A stretch of DNA of 64,000 nt, from positions 1,674,001 to 1,738,000 of the forward strand of contig NZ_CP064338.1 in NCBI RefSeq assembly GCF_015476235.1, given 5' to 3'. Position 1 is the stretch's first letter. Each line of letters begins with the position of its first letter. Of the stretch, positions 22,189-31,662 are shown piece after piece. The DNA is from Caldimonas thermodepolymerans. GTDB taxonomy: Bacteria; Pseudomonadota; Gammaproteobacteria; Burkholderiales; Burkholderiaceae_C. The translations under genes and the position numbers were made by a program. The notes beneath the pieces are model-generated. The model made no database searches, was not told where the DNA came from, and saw only the letters and a list, made by a program, of their open reading frames with translations.

Positions 22189-23514
22189 ATGGGCTGGATG
22201 CTGCGACGCGTCGCTGCCGTGCTGGCCTGCATGCTGGCCGGCGCGGCCGCGGCCCACTGGCTGTCGCAGCGCTTCGGCGCGCCGCCGTGGGCAAGCCTGC
22301 TGGGTGCGGGCCTGGGCGTGGCGCTGGCGGCCGGCTTTGACGCGCTGCTCGGCCAGCGCCTGGTCCACTGGTTGCGCGGCGAGCAGCAGGGGCCGGCACC
22401 GCGCGACGGCGGCCTGTGGGGCGAGCTCGGCTACCGCATCGAACGCGCGATCCGGCTGCGCGAGCGCGCCACTGCGCACGAGCGGGACCGGCTGGCGCAG
22501 TTCCTGTCGGCGATCGAGGCCTCGCCCAACGGGGTGATGCTGCTCGACGCCGACGACCAGATCGTCTGGTGCAACCACATGGCGGCCGAGCACTTCGGGC
22601 TCGACCCGCAGCGCGACCTGCGCCAGCGGATCACGAACCTGGTGCGCATGCCCGCCTTCGTCGAACACCTGCAGGCCGGCGATTTCGACCATGCGATCGT
22701 GCTGCCGCAGGTACGTGACAAGGCCACGCTGTCGGTCGCGGTGCGCGGCTACGGCGAGGCGATGAAGCTGGTGCTGTCGCAGGACATCACCGAGCGCGAA
22801 CGTGCCGAGACGATGCGCCGCGATTTCGTCGCCAACGTCTCGCACGAGATCCGCACGCCGCTGACCGTGCTGGCCGGCTTCATCGAAACCCTGCGCGACC
22901 TGCCCCTCGCCGAGGCGGAGCGCCAGCGCGTGCTCGACCTGATGGCGCAGCAGGCACGCCGCATGGACACCCTGGTCGGCGACCTGCTGACGCTGGCGCA
23001 GCTGGAAAGCAGCCCGCCGCCCCCGAACGACCAGTGGGTCCCGGTCGCGCGGCTGCTGGAGGTGGTCGAGACCGACGCGCGCACGCTCTCGGCCGGCCGG
23101 CACGAGCTGCGCGTCGGCGCTGCCGGTGCGGCCGAGGTGGCCGGCTCGGAAACCGAGCTGCTCAGCGCGCTGGCCAACCTGGTCAGCAATGCGGTGCGCT
23201 ACACGCCCCCGGGGGGGCGCGTCGAGGTCCTGTGGCACGCCCGGCCGGACGGGGCGGGCGAGTTGCTGGTCCAGGACACGGGCATCGGCATCGCGAAGGA
23301 GCACCTGGCGCGGCTGACCGAGCGCTTCTACCGTGTCGACGGCAGTCGCTCGCGCGAGAGCGGCGGCACGGGGCTGGGACTGTCCATCGTCAAGCACGTG
23401 GTGCAGCGGCACGGCGGCGAACTGCAGGTGCACAGCGAACCGGGACAGGGCTCGCGGTTCTGCATCGTGCTGCCCGCCTGGCGGGTGCGCGGGCTTCAGC
23501 GGCCCGAGGGCTGA
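22189..23514 (+). CDS. phoR: Phosphate regulon sensor histidine kinase PhoR
   Basis: A 441-aa histidine kinase with one or two N-terminal hydrophobic segments (VAAVLACMLAGAAAAHWL and ASLLGAGLGVALAAGFDALL). A PAS domain (about 95-190, FLSAIEASPNGVMLLDADDQIVW) follows, then HisKA with the phospho-acceptor H219 in ANVSHEIRTPL. The HATPase domain has an N-box (NLVSNAVRYT), DTGIGIA and GGTGLGLSIVKHV. There is no large periplasmic loop, as in E. coli PhoR, which senses through PstSCAB-PhoU. The ATG at 22189 follows the phoB stop by four bases. The 3' end overlaps the convergent MATE gene by 19 bp. Confidence 0.93.
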   Translation: MGWMLRRVAAVLACMLAGAAAAHWLSQRFGAPPWASLLGAGLGVALAAGFDALLGQRLVHWLRGEQQGPAPRDGGLWGELGYRIERAIRLRERATAHERDRLAQFLSAIEASPNGVMLLDADDQIVWCNHMAAEHFGLDPQRDLRQRITNLVRMPAFVEHLQAGDFDHAIVLPQVRDKATLSVAVRGYGEAMKLVLSQDITERERAETMRRDFVANVSHEIRTPLTVLAGFIETLRDLPLAEAERQRVLDLMAQQARRMDTLVGDLLTLAQLESSPPPPNDQWVPVARLLEVVETDARTLSAGRHELRVGAAGAAEVAGSETELLSALANLVSNAVRYTPPGGRVEVLWHARPDGAGELLVQDTGIGIAKEHLARLTERFYRVDGSRSRESGGTGLGLSIVKHVVQRHGGELQVHSEPGQGSRFCIVLPAWRVRGLQRPEG

Positions 23515-24857
23515 AGGGCGCGCCGCGACACGCTGCGGTACAGCAGCACCAGCGCCCCGGCGACGAGCGCGAGCGCGGCCGCGTTGCCGAACCAGAAGCC
23601 GCTGGCGCCGAGCAGCCAGTCAGGCGTGCGGCCGCCCAGGTCGAACGCGAGCATGTAGCCCCCGGCCAGCCCGATGCCCCACAGCCCGACCGCGTAGCCG
23701 ATCGCCGGCACCAGCGCGACGCCGTAGGAGCGCAGCGCGAACGCGGTGGCGACCTGCGTCGCGTCGAACACCTGGTACAGCGCGATGTAGAGGAACAGCC
23801 CCGAGGCGGCCGCACGCACCGCCGCATCCTGGGTGTAGGCGGCCAGCAGCAGGGGGCGCGCGAGCAACAGCAGCAGGCCCAGCACCACCGCCAGCCCCAC
23901 CGCGAGCGCGATGCCCTGCCAGCCGGCGATCCGGGCCAGGCGCGCATCGCCTGCGCCGCGCAGCTGCGCGACCCGGGCGCCGGTGGCGATCGCGATCGAC
24001 AGCGGCAGCATGTACATCACGCTGGCCAGGTTGGCCACGATCTGGTGCCCGGCCAGCGCGACGGTGCCGAAATGCGAGATGAACACCGCCATCAGCGTGA
24101 AGGCGGTGACCTCGAAGAAGTAGGCCGCGCCGGTGGGCAGGCCCAGGCGCAGCAGCTCGCGCTGCGCCGCCCAGCGCGGGCCTTCCCAGCGGCGCCACAG
24201 CGCGAACGGCCGGTAGATCGGGTGCAGGCGCAGCATCACCAGCGCGAACAGCAGCAAGGCCGCGTGGATCACGACGGTGGCGAGCGCGCAGCCGACCACG
24301 CCCAGCGCGGGCAGGCCGGCGCCGCCGAAGATGAACCAGGCGTTGAGCGGCACCTTCAGCACCAGCGACAGCAGCTGCAGCAGCGTCACCAGTAGCGGCC
24401 TGGAGATGCCCTGGTTCAGCCCGGCGTAGCAGCGGAACAGCAGCGACAGCGGCAGGCCGAAGGCGAGCACGTGCAGGTAGTCGCGCACCTGGACCGCCAT
24501 CTCGGGCGTGCTGTGCGCCAGCGCCAGCACCGCATCCGGCCACCACAGCAGCAGGCAGCCCGGCAGCGACACGCCCAGCGCCAGCCACAGCCCTTGCCGG
24601 AACGCCTCGCCGATGCGCTCGGGCGCGTGCGCCCCGTGGTGCTGGCCGATCACGGGGATCAGCGCCTGGACGATGCCCGCCAGCCCCACGTGCAGGCTGA
24701 TGTAGACGGCCATGCCGATGGACAGCGCCGCCAGGTCGGTGCTGGCGTAGCGCCCGGCCATGATGGTGTCGGCCACGCCGAAGCCGATGGTGGCCAGCTG
24801 GCCGAGCAGGATCGCGCCCGCGTCACGGGCGATGCCACGCCACGGCGCCGTCATCAT
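23496..24857 (-). CDS. MATE family efflux transporter
   Basis: A 453-aa protein with about twelve transmembrane segments in two similar halves, matching the NorM branch. The first half includes LLGQLATIGFGVADTIMAGRY and the second GLPTGAAYFFEVTAFTLMAVF, followed by LAGHQIVANLASVMYMLPLS. NorM-type pumps export cationic drugs in exchange for Na+ or H+; the substrate here is unknown. The start is the first ATG of an ATGATGA that also contains the stop codon of the upstream membrane protein gene, so the two are co-translated. Confidence 0.9.
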   Translation of the reverse strand: MMTAPWRGIARDAGAILLGQLATIGFGVADTIMAGRYASTDLAALSIGMAVYISLHVGLAGIVQALIPVIGQHHGAHAPERIGEAFRQGLWLALGVSLPGCLLLWWPDAVLALAHSTPEMAVQVRDYLHVLAFGLPLSLLFRCYAGLNQGISRPLLVTLLQLLSLVLKVPLNAWFIFGGAGLPALGVVGCALATVVIHAALLLFALVMLRLHPIYRPFALWRRWEGPRWAAQRELLRLGLPTGAAYFFEVTAFTLMAVFISHFGTVALAGHQIVANLASVMYMLPLSIAIATGARVAQLRGAGDARLARIAGWQGIALAVGLAVVLGLLLLLARPLLLAAYTQDAAVRAAASGLFLYIALYQVFDATQVATAFALRSYGVALVPAIGYAVGLWGIGLAGGYMLAFDLGGRTPDWLLGASGFWFGNAAALALVAGALVLLYRSVSRRALQPSGR

Positions 24858-26503
24858 CGCGGCGCCGGGTCGCGGCGGTAGACGTAGGTGAACTCGTTGC
24901 GGTCGGTGGGCCGGCGCTCGCGGGCGACGAACTGCCAGCCGGCCGGCGCGGTACGCGTCCGCCCACCCAGGACGAGCAGGTGGTCGCAGGCCTGGGCACC
25001 GGCAGCACGTTCGTCGACGACGCGGAAGCCGCCCAGAGCCTCCAGCGCCGCGACCTGGTAGCGCGGCAGGTCGCGCGCGACCACGCACGCCGCCGGCGGC
25101 AGGTGCGCCGACAGGCGTTCGACCAGCGGCCGTTCGCTGCGTGCGTAGTCGAGCACCGGCAATCCCAGCGTCATCAGCAGCAGCCAGCACAGGGCGACGC
25201 CGCTGCCTGGCAGCACCAGGCTGCGCCACAGCACCTCGCGGTTGCGCCCGGCGCGCCAGCGCACCAGCCACACCCATGCCAGCGTGCCCAGCAGCGCGGC
25301 GAGCAGGGCCGGCAGCGAGAACTGCGGCTCGAAGCCGGGCGCGAGCTTGCGGATGTTCATCAGCGGCTTGGCCGGCACGCCGACCTGCATCGAGGCGTAG
25401 ATCACCCACAGCGCCAGCGCGCAGGTGCTGAAGAAGAACACCGAGAACCAGTCGATCGCCGAGGCGACCCCGCGGCGCAGCGTCGGCAGCGAGAACGCGG
25501 CCAGCACCGCGAGCGAGGGCAGGGCGAGCAGCAGGGCGCGGTCCGAGCCGTTCATCAGCACGCACGAGGCCAGCGCGACCAGGGCGGTGGACAGCGGCAC
25601 CGCGATGTGGCGCTTGAGCAGGTGGCTGCGCCAGCGCCACAGCGTCCAGGCCACCAGCGGCCAGGTCGGCCAGGTGAACCAGACCAGCAGGCGGACGAGC
25701 TGCCGCGGGCTGGACGCCGACAGCTTCCACTGCCACGCGTCGAAGGCGGTGGCGGTCAGTGCGCCCAGCAGGAGTGCCGCGCCGACCCAGGGCGCGAAGC
25801 GGCGCGTCTGCGGCAACTCCGAACGCAGGCAGGTGAGCAGCCCCACGGCCCCCAGCGCCAGGCCGATGGTCGGGGCGCCGCTGCCGGCCATCAGCGGCAG
25901 CGCGGCGAGCATGGCCAGGCGCGACTGCAGGCTGCGGTGCTGGTTGGCCGCCAGCCCGTAGGTGTAGAGCCCGACGCCGGTCAGCTGCAGCAGTTCCGGC
26001 GTGGTCTCGTGCCCGAGCTGCAGCAGGCCGAGCGTGGCGACCAGCGCGAGCAGCGCGCCGTCGGCGATCGCACGCGCGTAGTCGACGGGATGGGCCTCGC
26101 CGCCGAACGCGAAGGCCACCGGCTGCGCGGCTTCGGAGCGGGCGAGGTGGTAAGTGGTGTACCAGGTCAGCATCAGCACCGCGACCAGCAGCAGCGCGAA
26201 CGGGACGCGCGCCGCCACGGCCGGGTCGAGCACGCCGCCCAGCAGGTGGATGAAGGCCGCTCCCAGCCAGTAGGGGAACAGGCCGACTTCCGGGGGCACG
26301 CCGCCGACCACCGGGTGCCACAGGTCGGCGCCGCCGCGCGCCAGGCTGTGCATGAAGCCGAAGGCGGTCAGGTCGGCGCTGCGCCAGGGGTCGCGGCCGA
26401 ACAGGCCCGGGATCACGTAGGCGGCGCAGAACAGCAGCAGCGCAAGGCGCGGCAGCCGTTGCGCAGCGCGTTGCGTGACGATGGCAGGCGTGGGCTGGTT
26501 CAC
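24854..26503 (-). CDS. ArnT/PMT-like GT-C membrane glycosyltransferase family protein
   Basis: A 549-aa protein with about ten or more transmembrane segments and a soluble C-terminal domain of about 110 residues. The first extracytoplasmic loop, GLFGRDPWRSADLTAFGF, carries the acidic residues expected of GT-C enzymes. I cannot identify the sugar donor or acceptor. Similar proteins in betaproteobacteria are annotated only as glycosyltransferases. Activity is an inference from fold-level resemblance. It is co-translated with the MATE gene through ATGATGA. Confidence 0.65.
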   Translation of the reverse strand: MNQPTPAIVTQRAAQRLPRLALLLFCAAYVIPGLFGRDPWRSADLTAFGFMHSLARGGADLWHPVVGGVPPEVGLFPYWLGAAFIHLLGGVLDPAVAARVPFALLLVAVLMLTWYTTYHLARSEAAQPVAFAFGGEAHPVDYARAIADGALLALVATLGLLQLGHETTPELLQLTGVGLYTYGLAANQHRSLQSRLAMLAALPLMAGSGAPTIGLALGAVGLLTCLRSELPQTRRFAPWVGAALLLGALTATAFDAWQWKLSASSPRQLVRLLVWFTWPTWPLVAWTLWRWRSHLLKRHIAVPLSTALVALASCVLMNGSDRALLLALPSLAVLAAFSLPTLRRGVASAIDWFSVFFFSTCALALWVIYASMQVGVPAKPLMNIRKLAPGFEPQFSLPALLAALLGTLAWVWLVRWRAGRNREVLWRSLVLPGSGVALCWLLLMTLGLPVLDYARSERPLVERLSAHLPPAACVVARDLPRYQVAALEALGGFRVVDERAAGAQACDHLLVLGGRTRTAPAGWQFVARERRPTDRNEFTYVYRRDPAPR

Positions 26504-26570
26504 GGACGGGGGGCAGGGTTCACCGATGCTGCAGGCCTACGATCATGCAGGAAAAAACCGCGAGCCCAGC

Positions 26571-26602
26571 AAAAAGGGCAGCCGGTTGCCCAGGCTGCCC
26601 TT
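26571..26602 (-). terminator. Rho-independent terminator after rpmE2
   Basis: On the minus strand a 10-bp stem, AAGGGCAGCC and GGCTGCCCTT (26602-26593 with 26583-26574), has a 9-base loop and runs into a U5 tract (26575-26571). It lies 19 bp past the rpmE2 stop. Confidence 0.9.
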
Positions 26603-26621
26603 GCATGGCGGGAGCTTCGGA

Positions 26622-26882
26622 TTACTTCTTGAGGCCCACGCGGGCGAACTTGTTGCGGAACTTCTCGACGCGGCCGCCCAGGGAGTCGACGCTCTTCTGC
26701 GTGCCGGTGTAGAAGGGGTGCGACTCGCTGGTGGTTTCCAGCTTGAACAGCGGCAGCTCGCGGCCATCTTCCATCTTGATGGTTTCCTTCGTGTTCACGC
26801 AGGAACGCGTCACGAACTTGAAGCCGTTGGACTGATCCACGAAGCAGACTTCGCGGTATTCGGGGTGGATGCCTTCTTTCAT
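26622..26882 (-). CDS. rpmE2: 50S ribosomal protein L31, type B
   Basis: An 86-aa protein beginning [16 protein letters not shown], with the type B features [30 protein letters not shown] and the basic end [14 protein letters not shown]. The CxxC zinc pair of type A L31 is absent, so this is the zinc-independent form. In many bacteria type B is induced under zinc limitation, but in Burkholderiales it is often the only L31; I see no Zur-like site upstream. It lies downstream of rho on the same strand with its own terminator. Confidence 0.95.
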   Translation of the reverse strand: MKEGIHPEYREVCFVDQSNGFKFVTRSCVNTKETIKMEDGRELPLFKLETTSESHPFYTGTQKSVDSLGGRVEKFRNKFARVGLKK

Positions 26883-27025
26883 GATGAGCCTTGATCGCTG
26901 GTCTGTCGCCGGGAGCCATCCCGAACCCTTCGGGACACTTTCCGCAAGCGTAGGAAACCAGCAATTATGCCATGAACTGGAAACACGAGGGGCCGGATCG
27001 CCCCCGGATGCGCGGTGCGGCCGCC

Positions 27026-28288
27026 TCAGCCGCCGCGGCGCATCATCTCGAAGAACTCCTGGTTGTTCTTCGTGGACTTCATCTTGTCCAGGATGAACTC
27101 CATCGCCTCGATCTCGTCCATCGGGTAGAGCAGCTTGCGCAGGATCCAGGTCTTCTGCAGGATCTCGGGCTTGAGCAGCAGCTCCTCGCGGCGCGTGCCG
27201 CTCTTGTTGATCAGGATCGAGGGGTAGACGCGCTTCTCGGCCATGCGGCGGTCCAGGTGGATCTCGCAGTTGCCGGTGCCCTTGAACTCCTCGTAGATCA
27301 CCTCGTCCATGCGGCTGCCGGTGTCGACCAGCGCCGTGCCGATGATGGTCAGCGAGCCGCCTTCCTCGATGTTGCGCGCCGCGCCGAAGAAGCGCTTCGG
27401 GCGCTGCAGCGCGTTGGCGTCCACGCCGCCGGTCAGCACCTTGCCGGAAGAGGGCAGCACGTTGTTGTAGGCGCGCGCCAGGCGGGTGATCGAGTCCAGC
27501 AGGATCACCACGTCCTTCTTCAGCTCGACCAGACGCTTGGCGCGCTCGATCACCATCTCGGCGACCTGCACGTGGCGCGCGGCCGGCTCGTCGAACGTGG
27601 AGCTGATGACCTCGCCGCGCACGGTGCGCTGCATCTCGGTCACTTCCTCGGGGCGCTCGTCGACCAGCAGCACGATCAGGTAGACCTCGGGATGGTTGGC
27701 GACGATGGCGTGCGCCAGGTGCTGCATCATCACTGTCTTGCCGCTCTTGGGCGGGGCCACCAGCAGCGCGCGCTGGCCTTTGCCGATCGGTGCGATCAGG
27801 TCGATGATGCGGCCGGTGATGTTCTCTTCGGACTTGATCTCGCGTTCGAGCTTGAACTGCTCTTTCGGGAAGAGCGGCGTCAAGTTCTCGAACATGATCT
27901 TGTGCTTGTTCTCCTCCGGCGTCAGGCCGTTGACACGGTCGACCTTGACCAGCGCGAAATAACGCTCGCCGTCCTTGGGCACGCGCACCTCGCCTTCGAT
28001 GGCGTCGCCGGTGTGCAGGTTGAAGCGGCGGATCTGGCTCGGCGACAGGTAGATGTCGTCGGTGCTCGCGAGGTAGCTGGTCTCGGGAGAACGCAGGAAG
28101 CCGAAACCGTCCGGCAGCACCTCGAGCACACCATCGCCGAAGATCTGCTCGCCCTGCTTGGCACGGCGTTTCATGATCGCGAACATCAGCTCCTGCTTGC
28201 GCATGCGGCTGGTGTTCTCGATCTCCAGCGACTCGGCCATCTTGATGAGTTCCGAGACGTGAAGGACTTTCAGTTCAGAGAGGTGCAT
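27026..28288 (-). CDS. rho: Transcription termination factor Rho
   Basis: A 420-aa hexameric RNA-dependent ATPase. The N-terminal helical domain ([19 protein letters not shown]) and cold-shock-like RNA-binding domain ([20 protein letters not shown]) are followed by the RecA-type motor, with Walker A in [14 protein letters not shown] and Walker B in [16 protein letters not shown]. The Q-loop/R-loop region includes [11 protein letters not shown]. Size and motifs match E. coli Rho (419 aa). The 247-bp leader to trxA is long, as expected for an autoregulated gene. Confidence 0.97.
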   Translation of the reverse strand: MHLSELKVLHVSELIKMAESLEIENTSRMRKQELMFAIMKRRAKQGEQIFGDGVLEVLPDGFGFLRSPETSYLASTDDIYLSPSQIRRFNLHTGDAIEGEVRVPKDGERYFALVKVDRVNGLTPEENKHKIMFENLTPLFPKEQFKLEREIKSEENITGRIIDLIAPIGKGQRALLVAPPKSGKTVMMQHLAHAIVANHPEVYLIVLLVDERPEEVTEMQRTVRGEVISSTFDEPAARHVQVAEMVIERAKRLVELKKDVVILLDSITRLARAYNNVLPSSGKVLTGGVDANALQRPKRFFGAARNIEEGGSLTIIGTALVDTGSRMDEVIYEEFKGTGNCEIHLDRRMAEKRVYPSILINKSGTRREELLLKPEILQKTWILRKLLYPMDEIEAMEFILDKMKSTKNNQEFFEMMRRGG

Positions 28289-28535
28289 GGGCGTATACCC
28301 TTGTCGATTCCCGTGTTGTGGCCAGAGGCGCCGGGCTGGATGGATTTCGGCAGTGCATTGCGCCTGGCACGAGGCTGGCGCAAGGACCTGCGCGTCATTC
28401 GCGACAACTGCGAATCAGGAAGAACGCTGGAATTGGGGGTGCCGAAACTGCGCTGCGAAAGGTGCGCAGTGGCGAAACTTGTGCTGACTGGGGCCTCGGC
28501 TTGTGGCTCTAGGGCCCCGGACGCATTGGAGCGGA
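28289..28535 (-). other. rho leader / trxA-rho intergenic region
   Basis: This 247-bp gap separates trxA from rho on the minus strand. I see no conserved ORF and no clear U-tailed terminator. Rho genes usually carry a long leader through which Rho represses its own synthesis; that this applies here is an inference. Confidence 0.35.
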
Positions 28536-28865
28536 TTATAGATGACCGTCGAGGAACGCAGTCAACTGGGCCTTGGACAACGCGCCGACCTTGGTCGCAG
28601 CGAGCTGGCCGCCCTTGAACAGCATCAGGGTCGGGATGCCGCGGATGCCGAACTTCGCGGGAATGTCGCGGTTCTCGTCCACGTTCATCTTGGCGATCTG
28701 CAGGCGGCCCTCGTAGTCCTTGGCGACTTCGTCCAGGATGGGGGCAATCATCTTGCAGGGGCCGCACCATTCGGCCCAGTAATCGACCAGCACCGGCTTG
28801 TCGGCCTGCAGCACGTCGGTTTCGAAGGATGCGTCGGAGATGTGTTTGATCAGCTCGCTGCTCAT
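28536..28865 (-). CDS. trxA: Thioredoxin
   Basis: A 109-aa thioredoxin with the redox motif [13 protein letters not shown], the buried Asp region ([11 protein letters not shown]) and the cis-Pro loop [14 protein letters not shown]. It supplies electrons to ribonucleotide reductase, methionine sulfoxide reductase and PAPS reductase, and acts as a general disulfide reductase. I prefer the ATG at 28865 ([14 protein letters not shown]); another ATG six bases upstream is equally placed with respect to the GAGG site. It is upstream of rho, the same trxA-rho order as in E. coli. Confidence 0.95.
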   Translation of the reverse strand: MSSELIKHISDASFETDVLQADKPVLVDYWAEWCGPCKMIAPILDEVAKDYEGRLQIAKMNVDENRDIPAKFGIRGIPTLMLFKGGQLAATKVGALSKAQLTAFLDGHL

Positions 28866-29001
28866 GGTCATGGATCCTCGGGGATGTCGCGGCTCGTGCA
28901 CGACAAGAAGGCACAATGATTCTGACACAAAGCCCCGCAGCGTCCGGTGCGCCGGGCCACAAGCATTCCTATCGCAGGGATAACCACTTTCTTCGCACGG
29001 C

Positions 29002-31662
29002 ATGTCAGCACGAGAACGCTGGGCTCCGCGCCCGACCGCCGACCCCTGGCCGCAGATCGCCGAGCGCGTGCGGCGTTTCGCCGAGGAGCGGCGACTGGAG
29101 CCCCGTCACCTGCTGGTGTTGCTGCCGTTCGCGCAGCACCTGCCGCTGGCGCGCGAGGCCTGGGTGCGCACCTGCCCGGCCGGCTGGATGCCGCGCTTCG
29201 AGACCACGCAGACGCTGCGCGAGCGCCTGCCTGCGGCGTCGCCCGCAGCCGACGGGCCCAGCGGCGACATCGCCACCGACCGGCTCGCCGCGGCGCGCAT
29301 GCTGGGGCAGAAGCAGGGCCTGAAGGAGATGCGCGAGCGCGACCCGGCGATGTTCCGGCACTGGGTGCACGGCGTGGTCGAGATGGCGCACGAGTTCATG
29401 CAGGTGGCCCATGCGGTGGCGCCGGCGCGGCGTGCCCAGTGGTGGGATCGTGCTCATGCGGCGCTCGGCGCCCACGGCGGCCCGGGGGCGATGGAGCTGA
29501 CGCTCGCACGCGTGGCCCTGGCCTGGGCCGCGCAGCGCGAGGCCGGGCCGGCCGATGCGCTGTTCGCGCTGCGGCCGCAGGGCTGGGTCGCGGTGCATGC
29601 GGGCGGGCCCGAGCCGCTGGTGCGCGCGCTGCTGGACGAGGCCGAGGCGCCGGTGCTCGAGATCGACACCGACCCGGCCGGGGACGCGCTGTTCGAGGGC
29701 GTGTCCCCGGACGCGCAGTTGCTGCCTTGCCTGGACTTCGAGGACGAGGCGCAGATGGCCGCGGCCCAGGTGCTGCGACACCTCGCGGCGGGCGAGGCGC
29801 CGGTGGCGCTGATCGCGCAGGACCGCGTGCTGGTGCGGCGCGTGCGCGCGCTGCTGGCGCGCCAGGCGATCGCCGTGCGCGACGAGACCGGCTGGCGCCT
29901 GTCGACGACGCGTGCGGGTGCCTGCGTGGCCGGGCTGCTGCGCCTGGCCCAGCCGCGCGCGGGCACCGACGACCTGCTGGACTGGCTGAAATCCGGCTTC
30001 ACGGCCGGCCTGGCCGAGGACGGCGCCGAGGGCCTCGCGGCGCTGGAGACCGTGCTGCGGCGCCGCCTGTGGAGCGCGCTGCAGGAGGTGCACGAGCCGG
30101 CCCTGCCCGAACGCGGCCGGGTGCTGTGGCGCGCCGCGCTCGAGGCGCTTGCGCCCTTGCACGGTGAACCGCGCCGGGTGTCGCTGGCCAGCTGGAATGA
30201 CCGGCTGCGCAGCGCCTTGCAGGCCGGCGGCGTGTGGGACGCGCTGGCCGCCGACGGTGCCGGGGCCGAGGTGCTGCGTGCGCTGCGGCTGCCGGGCGCG
30301 GCGGCCGACGATCCCGGGTTCCTGCAGCAGGCGCGCGCAGCCAGCATGGACCTGGCCGACTACGCGGCCTGGGTCGACAGCCTGCTGGAGGCGGGGGCCT
30401 ACGCCCCGGAAGCCCCGGCACAGGTCGAGGTGGTGGTCACGCCCCTGCCGCGTGCGATGCTGCGGCCGTTCGCGGCGGTGGTGATGCCCGGCTGCGACGA
30501 GCAGCGCCTCGGGCCGGCGGCTTTCGCGCCGTGGCTGTCCGAGCGGGACCGGGCCGCGCTGGGCCTGCCGACGCGCGTGCTGTCGCTGCAGCAGCAGGCG
30601 CTCGCCTTTGCGCACCTGCTGCGCCAGCCGCGCGTGAGCCTGCTGTGGCGGCAGTCGCAGGATGGCGAGCCGCTCGATCCCGGCGCGCTGGTCGAGCGCC
30701 TGCAGCTGGAGCGCTCGCGGCGTGCCGACCTGCAGGTGCCCGTCGAGGATCCGCGCCTGCGGGTGCCGGTGCAGCCCAGCCCGCAGGGGCCGACCGCGCC
30801 CACTGCGCCGGGCCTCTTGCCCGAGGCACTGAGCGCCACGGGGTACGAGGCCCTGCGCAACTGCCCGTACCGCTTCTTCGCGCTGTACATGCTGGGGCTG
30901 GCCGAAGCGGACGAGCTGGACGACGAGATCGAGCGGCGCGACTACGGCATCTGGCTGCACGCGGTGCTGCAGCGCTTCCACGAGCTGCACCGGCAGGCGC
31001 CGCTCGACGAGGCCGGCGAGGTGGAGCGCCTGGTGGCCATCGGCGCACAGGAGCGCGCGGCGCAGCAGCTCGACGAGGCGGCGTTCCTGCCGTACGCGCT
31101 GCGGCTGCGCGAGCTGGCCCGGCTGTACGTGCGCTGGCTGTTCGAGCACGAGCGCGGCGGCGGGCAGGTGCAGGCCAGCGAGGTGAAGTTGCAGGCACGC
31201 CTGCCGGGCTTCGAGCAGGTGTGCCTGAAGGGCACGCTGGACCGCATCGACCGGGTGCGCGACGGGCAGGGCGAGGCCACGCTCGTGGTGGACTACAAGA
31301 CCAGCCGGCTCGACACGCTGAAGAACCGCGTCAAGGAGCCGCTGGAGGACACCCAGCTGGCCTTCTACGCCGCCTTGCTGCAGCTGGCCGGGCAGGCGCC
31401 GGACGGCGGCGCGCTGCGGGCGATGTACCTGGCGCTGGACGGCAACGAGGTCGGGCAGGCCGAGCACCAGGACGTGGCTGCCAGCGCGCAGCTGCTGCTC
31501 GAGGGCATGCGGCAGGACCTGGAGCGCATTGCCGGCGGCGCGGCGCTGCCGCCGCTGGGCGAGGGCACGGTCTGCGAGTACTGCGAGGCGCAGGGGCTGT
31601 GCCGCAAGGGGCACTGGAGCGGCCCGGACGAGCCGCTCGCAACGGGAGTCGCATCGGCATGA
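29002..31662 (+). CDS. addB: AddB-type PD-(D/E)XK nuclease subunit of a RecBCD/AddAB-like helicase-nuclease
   Basis: An 886-aa protein whose N-terminal two thirds resemble a degenerate helicase without a Walker A motif. The last 270 residues are an AddB-type nuclease: [13 protein letters not shown], the active-site segment [10 protein letters not shown] (D764, K766), and [12 protein letters not shown]. Four cysteines, C621 and the trio C858, C861, C867, are placed as in the iron-sulfur staple of AddB nucleases. The stop overlaps the next gene's ATG (ATGA), pairing it with the helicase. It should process double-strand breaks for RecA loading. The N-terminal half is divergent, so the symbol is by family and context. 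Confidence 0.75.
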   Translation: MSARERWAPRPTADPWPQIAERVRRFAEERRLEPRHLLVLLPFAQHLPLAREAWVRTCPAGWMPRFETTQTLRERLPAASPAADGPSGDIATDRLAAARMLGQKQGLKEMRERDPAMFRHWVHGVVEMAHEFMQVAHAVAPARRAQWWDRAHAALGAHGGPGAMELTLARVALAWAAQREAGPADALFALRPQGWVAVHAGGPEPLVRALLDEAEAPVLEIDTDPAGDALFEGVSPDAQLLPCLDFEDEAQMAAAQVLRHLAAGEAPVALIAQDRVLVRRVRALLARQAIAVRDETGWRLSTTRAGACVAGLLRLAQPRAGTDDLLDWLKSGFTAGLAEDGAEGLAALETVLRRRLWSALQEVHEPALPERGRVLWRAALEALAPLHGEPRRVSLASWNDRLRSALQAGGVWDALAADGAGAEVLRALRLPGAAADDPGFLQQARAASMDLADYAAWVDSLLEAGAYAPEAPAQVEVVVTPLPRAMLRPFAAVVMPGCDEQRLGPAAFAPWLSERDRAALGLPTRVLSLQQQALAFAHLLRQPRVSLLWRQSQDGEPLDPGALVERLQLERSRRADLQVPVEDPRLRVPVQPSPQGPTAPTAPGLLPEALSATGYEALRNCPYRFFALYMLGLAEADELDDEIERRDYGIWLHAVLQRFHELHRQAPLDEAGEVERLVAIGAQERAAQQLDEAAFLPYALRLRELARLYVRWLFEHERGGGQVQASEVKLQARLPGFEQVCLKGTLDRIDRVRDGQGEATLVVDYKTSRLDTLKNRVKEPLEDTQLAFYAALLQLAGQAPDGGALRAMYLALDGNEVGQAEHQDVAASAQLLLEGMRQDLERIAGGAALPPLGEGTVCEYCEAQGLCRKGHWSGPDEPLATGVASA

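Noticed and set aside
23496-26321. A single 941-codon minus-strand frame spanning two genes
   Set aside because: Its first part is out of frame with the GT-C-like gene and has no protein features. The MATE protein starts at 24857, inside it.
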